Part shown: positions 34,430-45,100 of the stretch, piece by piece
Position numbering within the stretch: position 1 is the first letter of the stretch
Layout of the letters: the number at the start of each line of letters is the position of its first letter
DNA from: Apoda limacodes
Taxonomy: Eukaryota; Arthropoda; Insecta; Lepidoptera; Limacodidae
Assembly: GCA_946406115.1 (NCBI GenBank)
Contig: OX291561.1
Location: 3,154,273-3,218,272, forward strand
Direction: 5' to 3'
DNA length: 64,000 nucleotides
Notes under the pieces: model-generated
The model's database searches: none
The model's input: the letters and a program-made list of their open reading frames with translations, nothing else
What the model was told of the DNA's origin: nothing
Position numbers and translations under genes: made by a program

Positions 34430-34600
34430 ATTCAAATTCAATATAATTTATTCAGTTTAGGCTACAATAATTGAGCACTTATGAATGTCACTACGCCATC
34501 GGTTCGTAAGTCTACAGGGCGGGAGACCTTGTACTGAGAAGAACCGGCAAGAAACTCAGCAAGGGCATTTCTTTTCTCTCTTTCTCTTACAGCGTCCAAT
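34430..34600 (+). repeat. Dispersed lepidopteran repeat
   Basis: Contains CAAATTCAAATTCAATATAATTTATT, GAGCACTTATGAATGTCA and AGAAGAACCGGCAAGAAACTCAG, a motif set that recurs widely in moth genomes, probably a LINE/SINE 3' end. No coding content. Confidence 0.5.
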
Positions 34601-34856
34601 TAAAATATTGGAAAATGCCCTTCCTATCATAAAAGGACACTTTCCATTACAAACATAAAAAAACATGAAATATAAAGCACAAGCACAACATAAAAAAGTA
34701 TCTAATATAAACAAAAGACAGTTTATGTATTCCTCACTAAGAAATAATCAATGTCTTACAGTATTAATAAACAAAACAAAAAAGTAAGACTAAATACTAA
34801 GAATACAAAGAAGTTTGCAAGAGCAGACCCGAGGGTTGCTAAAACTTACAATGCTT

Positions 34857-35069
34857 TCACCTCAATGGTGTCATCACTATATATCGGGGCCTCAGGTAGT
34901 GATATATGGCTGAAGGCCGGTGTTTTCCCTCCAAAATGGAAAAATCTTCAGGGTTCGACGGAGCGATTGTGTCACTGGAAAAGAGCATATATAGAGCCTC
35001 CTTAATTTCATCATCACTAAGTTTGCTTTTCACAAGCTTGAATGTGGCAGACTCAGTAGATTTTCTCAA
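34857..35069 (-). pseudogene. N-terminal-side fragment of a LINE-like retroelement polyprotein
   Basis: The minus strand encodes LVKSKLSDDEIKEALYMLFS then SDTIAP and SILEGKHRP. A 'kkkl..gdi..A...l.SdDtiAp....t...L..KHPp' segment precedes RT in the retroelement group whose C-terminus is at 32150-32592. The orientation and order fit one element whose centre was lost or replaced. Confidence 0.45.
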
Positions 35070-35239
35070 TTTGGAAATTTGATTTGAGACTGAACTATTT
35101 AATAGGATTAAAGAGTGCTTCCTCCGAAGTACTATACTTCACGCAGTTCTCCTTTACTATCTGAACTAACGTTAAATAAGGGATACGGGAATGACAACAA
35201 AAGCTCCCAAGTTCGCAGGTTGTTATTGCAGGCTACCAC

Positions 35240-35640
35240 AGTCTTAAGAGGATACGATTCGCAGCGTGTTTCATACAAACGATTTTGCTACTTGTTTTGG
35301 ACATTTACTAATCAAATACTGTGAAATTTTGTAGGCATGATCTCAAGCCCAATATCTATGTCTGAGGTGTTCCAAAATGCTAAAAAAAGTTTTTATTAAC
35401 AAAAGTTAATAAAAAATCTTAATCGAGATCATTTATTTTGAAAACTAGAAACCTGCATAGCTTTTAATCTTTATAATTTAATAGAAAACTGGCAATTTGC
35501 AGACCTAAATATTTATTCTTAGAGCACGTCTTCAAAATTTCGTGGTGTTTGATTTATCATTGTCAAAAATAAGTGGGAACGGGAAATTCGTTTGTATGAA
35601 GCGCGCTGCGACACGCCGCGAATCGTATTCTATGGCGTGG
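35240..35640. mobile_element. Inverted-repeat element with GC-rich ends
   Basis: GGATACGATTCGCAGCGTG...CATACAAACGA (35248-35286) pairs with TCGTTTGTATGAAGCG...CGCGAATCGTATTC (35588-35632). Interior AT-rich. A MITE-like fold-back with no coding capacity. Confidence 0.6.
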
Positions 35641-36812
35641 GACAAGGCCGCAGCAACACAGAGGTGGGCACCTCAGAGAAAACGTTTTACAAAAGGTTTA
35701 TGTTATTTATAGTAAGTCAAAACAGCCGGTTTTAATGGATACTCAATCCATCAAAAAAGGCCTTGATTGGAAACAGAAGTAGATAAGAAAAAGAAATAGG
35801 TTTTCCTATTTGGGGTGTACTGTGTTTGCTTCTCCTCTAGTGAAATCAGGCATTAAATCGACATTCGAATGCCATGAACTCATTTTATACCAATCTCTAT
35901 ATGACGTAAATAATTCGACAAAACAACTGAAGATAGAATGGCCGCTTTCCCCCCTTTTTATGCTTCTTTTTCCGTGGCAATTTATCGCCCAATATTTTTT
36001 TCCGTTAAGATTTTAAAATTTAGCTTAAATGAAAATAAAATAATAATTTACCAAAAAGTAAATTGGTTTTATTAAAATTGTTTCCCACGGGAAACCGTTT
36101 CCCAAGGGCGAAAAGAACTGTCTCTATCCCTCTGTTTACTTAATTTCAAGCGTACTTTGTACTCCGAGTATGAAAAATGCAAAATGATTTATCATTAAAT
36201 GAAAAACCTGCACTCTAGCCAAGTATGAATTGTTCTATTTCTATTTTAGTAAGATTAGTTTTTTTTGTAGTAAGATGTGATACTTACTTAATTTTATTCT
36301 TAAGGAAATTAAGAAAAAATTACTACAATTTTAATGAAAAACAAATTACGAAATTATTAAATTACTTTATTTGCTAAATTGATAGTTTTTCATTACTTAT
36401 GATAAGTATCATTTCTTAATAAAGAAAACGAGGCTATGTTAAAAGCTAAGTAACATTAAGTTTCTTCCTATCTACGTTCGTATGAATAGCTGATATCGCA
36501 GTTCCAACTACCAAAAATACTTTTTACTTTCACCAAAGAATACGCACACAAAGAGTTCAAAACAATCAGAAGTAACACGGAAAGTTAGATTAGCTTTTTT
36601 CTTTAGCATTAGATTTCTGAAACCCTCAATAAATCCTACATTATGCGTCAGTAAATTGTGACAAGAAACCCCTTGCGATTTTATTCAAATTAAACGCCTA
36701 AGGATTTAGTTAGCTTTTTATATTTCATAACTACGTGGTATTTAACCTACCAAATTTCTGATAAATTAACTAGAATAAATGACACCTGAATAATTAACAA
36801 AAGAAGATACTA
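35641..36812. other. Intergenic, nothing recognised
   Basis: AT-rich with short A/T runs. The open frame at 35810-36016 has no recognisable motif. Confidence 0.5.
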
Positions 36813-37000
36813 AAGGCTAACATCCACTAGACTTGCTTAGCCGAGCGAGCCGAACTGAATATCGCAATAATTCTCTTCTATACATTTACCATGAAATGAA
36901 ACTACGTCCATCGGACGCGTCGAGCCCCATATTAGGACGAGTCACCTTCCCAATAAAATAAATGCAATTCGATTCGATTCACCTAGTGGACGTTGACCTT
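36813..37000. mobile_element. 188-bp MITE
   Basis: AAGGCTAACATCCACTAG (36813-36830) and CTAGTGGACGTTGACCTT (36983-37000) are inverted copies matching at 15 of 18 positions. Non-coding; superfamily not determined. Confidence 0.6.
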
Positions 37001-38024
37001 AATGCATAAATAATAACAATGTTTTTCTAAACTTTCAAATTTCGGTTTTGGATTTGTTCCAAAAGCCGTAAGTTCTGTGTCCACTACCGATATTCTAGTA
37101 CGGGCGTTCTTATTTACTTTCTATTCTGCTGGTTCTATAGCTGCTTTGCGTTGTCCCCTTCAATTATTTGCACTTTGGCTCATGGCTATGGCTACAATTC
37201 GAAATCATGTATTTACTAGCGACTTGTTTACTTTAACCGCAGCACTTGCCTCTTTAGTAGTTGTAGTACCATCTGTTGTCGACTATCTTATATAAATTTA
37301 TATATGAGGTGGCGTTAGTAATCTTTATTTATATGTGTTTTACGAATTTTCTTAGAGGTGATCTACAATTGCTCGTTTAATAGTATTAAATTTTATATCC
37401 AATACTTCAAAACGAGAAAATATTGCCAAGTGGTAAAAATAGTTATAGAATCAATTTGGTTAAAAGCCAAATAGTTGATTCCGTGCTAAGTTTGCTTTCG
37501 CTCAGTTACATCTCTTCCACTAAACACTAAAGCAGTATTGATGGTCAACCACTGTGTTAGCGGGATATTTGCAGCTATGTGTGTGAAAATTTGTGGATTA
37601 TATTCAGATCCGTGAATTTGTGACAAATCTTTGAAATAAACTAATAGGTACCTAAAAAAAATATTAAATGAATAAATAATAACTCACTGCACTAAAATAA
37701 GTTAAGCTTGTATTATAATATCTACTTTTTATAATACATACATATTACACATAGAAAACACCCAAAACCAAGCCAAACACAAATGTTCATCTCATAAATA
37801 TTTGTCCAGTGTGGGGACCGAATTCACTTCTCTCTGATCGGCAGGCTATCACATCTACCAACAGAACTACGGAGCAGTTTAAATAAACGTTTTCCTACGT
37901 TTCATAATCTTATACGCAATAACTTATTCAGTTTTTTTGCAAAGGGACATTTTGATCAGCCAACGACCTTTGTACAGAAAACTGTTAAATCTGTTGCGTA
38001 CTGTACTGTTAGCGACGCCATCTA
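37001..38024. other. Intergenic with a minus-strand SINE remnant
   Basis: 37797-37870 (AAATATTTGTCCAGTGTGGG and GGCAGGCTATCACATC) reads on the minus strand as a tRNA-derived SINE. An open frame at 37077-37295 encodes 72 mostly hydrophobic residues beginning at GTG; it has no ATG at its start and no recognisable relative, so I leave it uncalled. Confidence 0.4.
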
Positions 38025-38130
38025 TATTTTTTCATATCGCTTAGGTGGCAAACAAGCTTACTGTCCGTCTGATGGTAAGCGGTCACTGCAACCTACGGAC
38101 AGTAGTCGTAAGCTGATAACTCACGTGTTT
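38025..38130 (-). mobile_element. LINE 3' fragment (recurring family)
   Basis: ATCGCTTAGGTGGCAAACAA and TGATGGTAAGCGGTCACTGC are the signature of the 3' end seen at 28469 and 41290; only about 100 bp remain. Confidence 0.6.
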
Positions 38131-40000
38131 TATTAGGTTATGGGCCTCTACATTCCGCATACGTTTGTACGTACATTGATCGAAATGCCGCAATAGAACC
38201 CCTGAGTATATTGTTAATTAAAACATCCAACGGGCACATTCACAACATCTTTGCTTTTAACACGCTCAATGCTTACAAACAAAACGACCCTCAATATAAA
38301 GTTTTAAGATTTTAATCTACAAAGTAACATGTCAAAGAAATCTACACAGGCTGCCCTATAAGTATATTTATTACTTTTTAAGTATTAAGTATTTAAGTAT
38401 TACTATTTCACATAAATATAGACAAAATACTACATTTCCTTATTAAAAAAAAGCATACAATAATATAGGTTACGTCATAACTGACACATATCAAAAACTG
38501 GCGAATGTGTTCAGTAGTGAATGAAGCCGCATTTGGACTGACACCGCGAATTGTGCCGCACGTGGAACTACGAAACGAAACAGTGTAGACACAGGAACAG
38601 TAATTTTTGGTTAAGGGTTCTGTTACATGAGGATTGCATTTCAAGTTACCTTATTTTTTAGGTAGGTAATTAGATATGAGTGTATTTTTAATGATATAAT
38701 ACTTACTAACGTAGCGAGCAAACTATTTCATGAACAATGTATTCCGTAATATAATCTATAAATAATATATACACACTACAATTGCAAAGCTTATTATAAG
38801 CTCAGAATCTAGTTTCTAGGGGAAAGCAAGCTCAATGAATATCAGAAAGAAATCGCTTTTATAAAATAGCAACATGCGGCTACCAATATGACTTACGTTA
38901 CGGCGCTCCACAATGGCGTGGCAATGCTACCGATAGCATAGAAAAGCTACAAGTCTGTAATTTATTTTTTCGAACGATAGCAAGTGACTTCATAAACTTT
39001 ATTTTCATGAATTTCGTTCAATTCCCTTTTTTTCGTGTCGCTAAATTTGAGACGTCAAAGCCCCGTGGGCGGAGTGAGCTATTCGAAGCTGCGATATTTT
39101 TTCGCTTGTTATGCGGTCTTATTTTTACCAGAACTTTGAGAAAATATACAATAGGTACTATACAATAAATAATGGACATTTTTATTTTTTTTATCAAAGT
39201 TGCCAGACATTCTTTCTGGCGAGTAATAATCGCCCGGTACGTACAGTTTACGCATATTATTTAGGCCTATTTTGGTTCCATCAAGTTGTCAAGAAATTTG
39301 TAAAATACAAAAATAAAAATCTAACGTTTTCTTCGTGACTAAATTTATTAAAAAATTAAACCATACATGAAAATACAATTTAATTGAAGCTTCTGATTTC
39401 CAGAATAGTTAATCCTGGACATACAAGAGTTTTCTCGCTACTTCAGTCACGACATATCCACAGTATATTTGTGGACTTCCTAGCTCTGTGTCTCTGTACA
39501 CAATCGCTCTATTTATTCGACCGTGAATTTTCAGATTCGAGTGAAACGCGATCACAGCATTAGACAGGGCGAGTGACTATTGGATATTGGTATCTGGTTG
39601 GGTTGAACTAGAGCGAGCTGCTGATACAGGCTTGTGCACGAGTGAACACTAACTAAACCTAGGTCCGTTATTCCGCATTCAGTAATGTTATTTATTCGTA
39701 ACAACAATCGCCGTTAGGCAGACGAGTCTTAGAGTCTCTACCAATCACGGATTGGTAAGCGCAGCGTGGTTTCTCCTAGCCATGGGGACCGATCCAGCAG
39801 TGGATTGTTTTAAGCTGATTGATTTACCGATTGAACTATCGCTAGATATTGTTTTTTTAACGGTGTTTTTACATATACTGGTCACTAGTTGAACAATTTA
39901 AAATGTCATTAGTACGCATGTTTGTAGTTTTCAGGACATAACTTCCCATATTAGTCAATTTATGAGAAAAATTAAGAAGAAAATATAATAGTAAACATGG
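38131..40000. other. Intergenic, nothing firmly recognised
   Basis: AT-rich sequence with a few short open frames lacking motifs. A GC-richer block at 38490-38600 could be a small repeat. Confidence 0.4.
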
Positions 40001-40179
40001 TTGGTACAGTAAACACAAAGTAGTATACATAGGGAATGATTGGTACGATACACACATATTAGTGTACATAGGGAGTGATTGGTACGATACACACAAATTA
40101 GTATATATAGGGAGTGGTCGGTATGGTACACACAAATTAGTATACATAGGGAGTGGTTGGTATATCCACACAAATTAGG
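40001..40179 (-). repeat. 39-bp minisatellite, about 4.6 units
   Basis: Units start TTGGTA or TCGGTA at 40001, 40040, 40079, 40118 and 40157, exactly 39 bp apart. Because 39 is a multiple of 3, the minus strand stays open as 13-residue repeats. No start context or flanking exon signals, so I treat it as non-coding. Confidence 0.85.
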
Positions 40180-40559
40180 TTTTTTAATAATTGCTTCACT
40201 ATCTTCAGTATAATTATCCTATTTCATAAAAACCTTAAAACAATTGAATGTTTCTTAACATAGTAATAAAAAGTTTAAACTAAAAAAAAACATGCTTGTA
40301 TAAAAACTTTCTTATATAAAAAATATCCGGCACATTTTTCTCCCCTTCAGATCTCTAAAAACACTTTTTTTTTCAGAATGTTGTTTTGTGCTTTTAAAAG
40401 TTTTGAAACTTTTTAGTAAAAAAAGTATTTATTTTTAGAAATAAGTAACATTATTAAGATAAATTTTAAAACTGAGGTCAGTAAGTGACGCTGGTACCCT
40501 TTGAGTAGTAACATAAGAAAAGTAAATATATCAAAAACTATAGTTATTATCAGCTTTCT

Positions 40560-40760
40560 GCCGGATATTTTCTTACAGTTTCTCATTACGCAAAAATACA
40601 AGAGCTTCTTTTATTTCGATCCAGAAAAGCTTAATGAGCGGACTTCCAGTAATGAGCGAGCTTCCGTACAAGCTTTATGAATGTTGTATGACGAGTAGTA
40701 CATAGTAAGGGGCGCTGTGTTTTTCTTCAATGTTTCCTTACATGCTCTAACGAATATGTA
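40560..40760 (+). repeat. Direct repeat, copy 1 (partner at 45835-46020)
   Basis: Shares AAGCTTAATGAGCGGACTTC and CAGTAATGAGCGAGCTT and a following AGCTT-ATGAATGTT with the second copy 5.3 kb away. Identity fades on both sides; class unknown. Confidence 0.65.
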
Positions 40761-41289
40761 ATTAAAAAAAATCAAGCAAAATAACTATAATTCAAAAGTA
40801 AATATAAGCTATCGCTTATAAAACAGCCAAAATAATCAAATAAAACATACGAAGATTAAAATCTACTTCAATCAAAAGTGAAATAAAATATAATTCTGAA
40901 ACTAAATTTAAAAGAAAAACACCAGAAAATTAATTAGTTTGGTAATTTGAAAAAAGATTTCCGTATTATCACTTTTTTGGTTTAGATATAATCTAACAAA
41001 GTGCCAAGCTTTTAATTTTCAATAAAATACAGTTAAATTAAAAAAACAGTCGATTTACATTTGTATAAGATTCAAGTTGAGTAGATTCATTCGATAACGC
41101 ACATTTTATTAAAAATAAAAGCTTTCAAATAGAAATAAGGTTTTTATTTACGTCATAAGATTAGAACAATAATTTATTGGACTTAGTTCAAAAGACCAGT
41201 GTTATTCGATTTTTATTTTGTACTTTCTAAAAATGGCATATTTTCAAAACACAAAGAATACTGTCGATATTTTTTTTAAACTAGCAAGG
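40761..41289. other. Intergenic, nothing recognised
   Basis: AT-rich; no motif-bearing open frame. Confidence 0.5.
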
Positions 41290-42010
41290 TCTCAAACATG
41301 GCTATGCTTAGCAACGGCCTGCCTGATGCTAAGCGGTGACAATAGCCTATTGAAATTGCAATACCAAAGACATTACTCGCGCGTTTCTGACACTTTGAAA
41401 ATATAATAACTTCCTTCTTGAAGAACCCCAGTCCTTAGAGAAAACCTTGGCAGGGAGCTTATTCCACAAGCAACCTAAGCGTTCGCGGAAGGAAGTTGTC
41501 TGAAACCGCACTGTACGTGACGATTTAGTTTCTAAGGTGTGAGGATGAATTCCCTGCCGATGGCGAGCAGTGCGATGGTAGAAGGTAGCCGTTGGTATCA
41601 TTTTGAACAATTTCTTAGAACATAGCCCATTATATAGGCGGTAGAATACACACAGACCTTACTATGTGTATCTACCCTGAAGACTGTTACTCTTAAGGGT
41701 TCAATTCGGCTTCTGAGTTTAGAATCGTCGACAGTTCACTCAGCTCGTCGTTGAACAGAGACAAAAAGTTGGTCCTGCGGTATTCGGACAGCATATAGAT
41801 GGCAGCAACATCTACCTACCCTACGTGGAGTCAGACTTGCGACATATAAAGTAGTAACCTTTGCTCCGAAACACAGTACAGTGGCAATAGCATTACATGA
41901 CCGAATTAAAGTACCTACTTGCCTTGCTCTGTTAATTACACCAAGTTTTTTGGACGCCAGCTTCACCTTGTCTTGCAAATGATCTCGGAACTGAACATTG
42001 CTAAACATAT
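41290..42010 (-). mobile_element. LINE 3' fragment (recurring family), longest copy
   Basis: The minus strand encodes VQFRDHLQDKVKLASKKLGV (from 42008), then, after breaks, FKMIPTATFYHRTARHRQGI and LWNKLPAKVF near the C-terminus (41610-41440), and finishes with the characteristic ...CTTAGC and CCATG tail. 5'-truncated and frameshifted. Confidence 0.8.
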
Positions 42011-43149
42011 CAACACCAACTGTTTGTTTCCTTTTATTACAACTTCACAAAGTAAGTTTTGATATTCACTTGTTTGTTGGGTTCCTGGGTATGTCGTAGA
42101 TAAGCTCAACCAAATAACTTATTGTTTCTTCGGAAAAACTGCTTGGCATAAAAAATAGTTAATACTTTACACAAAATATAGCTTAGACATTACTTACTTC
42201 TATCGAATTAACAAAATTGAACAGTCTTCGGGTCAATCTTCGGGACAATTTACCTATAAATAACTTGCACAACATAACAGAGGGGTTGAGGCGATGGGTT
42301 AAGGCCGCCAGCCGCAGTCTTCTGCTCATTTAAAAAACGGATTCTACTGTCCCATTGAAAGACACAATTTGAAAAAAAAACTGTATTTCTTTTTAAATAT
42401 CAGAAGAAGTATCGCTTTAAAATAATAATTCCCAACCATCTCGTTGTTGTCTATTTAATTCTTAACTCTTCGTCAGCTTGTACCGGGGATATTGATTTTT
42501 ACACAGAATATCAATAACCATAAAAAAGGCAAATTACTAAAGGTTTAATAGATTTTATATAACTTATGTGACATATTTTCAATGAATCAATTTTTGATAT
42601 TACGCTATAAGCTGTCCTCTAATTTGATACATATTTTTGTAGCAGAAAAAATAACTCTATTTGATATCGATTTCAGTAAGCATTTGCATATAGGCCTTTT
42701 AAGATTCAGAGAGCAAAGGATCGTGCTTGACGAAGACTTCTGTCTTCAAAATGATTACACAAAATATCTCAAATAAATGTAAATTTTCGTAAATATGATA
42801 AGTGATTTAGTTCTCGCTCTTGCTAAAGCTTTTAGGTACTAGACAACACTCGAATCAAATTTTAATTTACATAATAGCCTAGAGAGAAGCGTTAATTTCA
42901 TTAAATGTCGGGTGTTACAAAGTCTATTTTGAATAATTTGTGAATAATTCACTAACACGCAGGAACTCTTGAATTTTAGAAACTAAATTTCCAGTAGTTC
43001 TTTCCCAAATAAATTGCAGATGTTTATGAATTATTTAAAATCACATCCAAACAGTTTGATTGCCATATTTCATGACCAGTTGCCAGAGCGTCTTCACACT
43101 GGCGACTGTGAACGAAACTCAAATTCAGAATTTGTTTTTATCAAAAAGA
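42011..43149. other. Intergenic, nothing recognised
   Basis: AT-rich; the 64-codon open frame at 42582 has no motif. Confidence 0.5.
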
Positions 43150-43346
43150 AAACAACCGGCTTTAAAAAGATGCACTAAAAAGGTAAAAATAATTACTTAT
43201 TTCCAAAAATCTGATCTGAATTACAGTTTGAAGTAAGTAACAGTTTATTTGCATGAAAACAACTTCCAATTGTAATTCAGATCAGATTTTTGGAAATAAG
43301 TAATTATTTTTACCTTTTTAGTGCATCTTTTTGAAGCCGGTTGTTT
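43150..43346. mobile_element. Fold-back element with near-perfect 76-bp arms
   Basis: 43150-43225 and 43271-43346 are reverse complements with one mismatch that I can see (GGCTTTAAAA against GGCTTCAAAA), around a 45-bp loop. Arms this well preserved suggest a recent insertion or duplication. No coding content. Confidence 0.9.
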
Positions 43347-43499
43347 GTTTTTAATAAGTTTTTATTTTTTAAACTAACAAAGAATCCTTTCTAAGAATCG
43401 ATGAAAAGTTGGTGAAATTATAATGCCTTGAAGTGAGTACAGAAAGTTGGAAGCACACTGGTTGTGCTCCGTTTTCGTCATTTAAAAAAGGCGGATTTC

Positions 43500-44130
43500 C
43501 ATAAAAACTTTTTTTAGGGTTCCGTAGCCAAATGGCCCTAAAAGGGAAACCTTATAGATTCTTCATGTCTGTCTGTCTGTCCGTCCGTATGTCACAGCCA
43601 CTTTTTTCCGAAACTATAAGAACTATACTGTTGAAACTTGGTAAGTAGATATATTCTGTGAACCGCATTAAGATTTTCGCACAAATATAGAAAAAAAACA
43701 ATAAATTTTTGGGGTTCCCCATACTTAAAACTGAAGCTCAAAATTTTTTTTTTCATCAAACCCATATGTGTGGGGTCTTCAAAAATGATATTGAGGTTAC
43801 TTATATCATTTTTTTTCTAAACTGAATAGTTTGCGCGAGAGACACTTCCAAAGTGGTAAAATGTGTGTAACTCCCCCCTGTAACTTCTTAAATAAGAGAA
43901 TGATAAAACTAAGAAAAATATATGATGTACATTAACATGCAAACTATTGGTTTGAACGAGATCTAGTAAGTATTTTTTTTTTTAATACCTCATTAATCGT
44001 AAACCGCAATTTACCTTTCATTCAATCAACTCAAATATAAAAATATTTTTGTTTGTGTTCGTAGATTACATAAATGGCGGTAGGTACGAAACCCTCGGTG
44101 CGCGAGTCCAACTCGCACTTGGCCGGTTTT
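43500..44130 (+). repeat. Interspersed repeat family B, full-length-looking copy
   Basis: Starts AGGGTTCCGTAGCCAAATGG, has a (TCTG)n/(TCCG)n tract at 43566-43588 and ends TCGGTGCGCGAGTCCAACTC followed by GCACTTGGCCGG. The same ends occur at 13116, 50455, 52895, 56690 and 57218. It is non-coding and its class is not established. Confidence 0.7.
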
Positions 44131-44509
44131 ATTTACTTTCTACACCCAGGCGTTGAATCTTCAAAACTGATTCCTTATTGCCTCTTTGTCATATAAAATT
44201 AAACCTTTAGCAAAACTTGTAACTTGAGTAAAACATAAAGCACGATTTTGTATGAAAGGATAGTTCTTTTACTTACGGCTACAGATGGCGCTGTTGAAAC
44301 AAACTGCTTGACTGTAAAAATTCGAATAAGAACAAAAGAAAATCTACCTGCATAAATAATATTAAATTCTGAAAAAAATCTTTCAAAAAAACAGAAAAAA
44401 TTAAATTTTAAACAACTCCTATTTATGGTTACGTTGCACATGAACAGGACATGCTATATAATGGGTATCTAGATAGATTGAAAAACCTTCCTTTAATATT
44501 AAAAATATA

Positions 44510-45100
44510 GATAACTAGATTTTGCCCGCGGTTCAACCCGCCCTAAATTCGGTTATCGGTGTAGAATTTTAATGGCAACTCCACAATTGTAGAAAAAAAC
44601 CGATTCACGCTTGACGTTTTTAAGTAGCCCATGTCCCATGTACTCAAACTGTCTCCATGCCTAATTTGCGTGCGGTTTCAGCTGCCCTAAATTGGGTTAT
44701 CGGTGTAGGATTCTAACGACACCTCCGAAAACCGACTCACACTTGACGTTTTCAAGTAGCCTGTATCCTTTTTCGGGATCTAAACTATCTCCATGCCAAA
44801 TTTCATCTTAATCGCTACAGCAGTATAAGCGTGAAGAGGTAACAGAGAGACTGTTACTTTCGTATCTATAATATTAGTATTGTTTTTACGTATATTCTAT
44901 AATCTATCATTTATTGGTATTGGTTTTCAACGGCAGCTCCGAAAACCGACTCACACTTGACGTTTTCAAGTAGCCTGTATCCTTTTTCGGGATCTAAACT
45001 ATCTCCATGCCAAATTTCATCTTAATCGCTACAGCAGTATAAGCGTGAAGAGGTAACAGAGAGACTGTTACTTTCGTATTTATAATATTAGTATAGATAT
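44510..45100 (+). repeat. RTE-type LINE tail with a 158-bp near-identical duplication
   Basis: Begins GATTTTGCCCGCGGTTCAAC and includes two copies of a 158-bp segment (44723-44880 and 44937-45094) that differ at one base. Each ends TATAATATTAGTAT, the usual end of these tails. No coding capacity. Confidence 0.75.

Noticed and set aside
37077..37295. 72-codon hydrophobic open frame
   Set aside because: It starts at GTG, has no ATG, no exon borders and no recognisable relative. Hydrophobic content is common in T-rich sequence.
39869..40173. Overlapping repeat-rich open frames on the minus strand
   Set aside because: They are produced by a 39-bp minisatellite whose period is a multiple of three, not by a gene.
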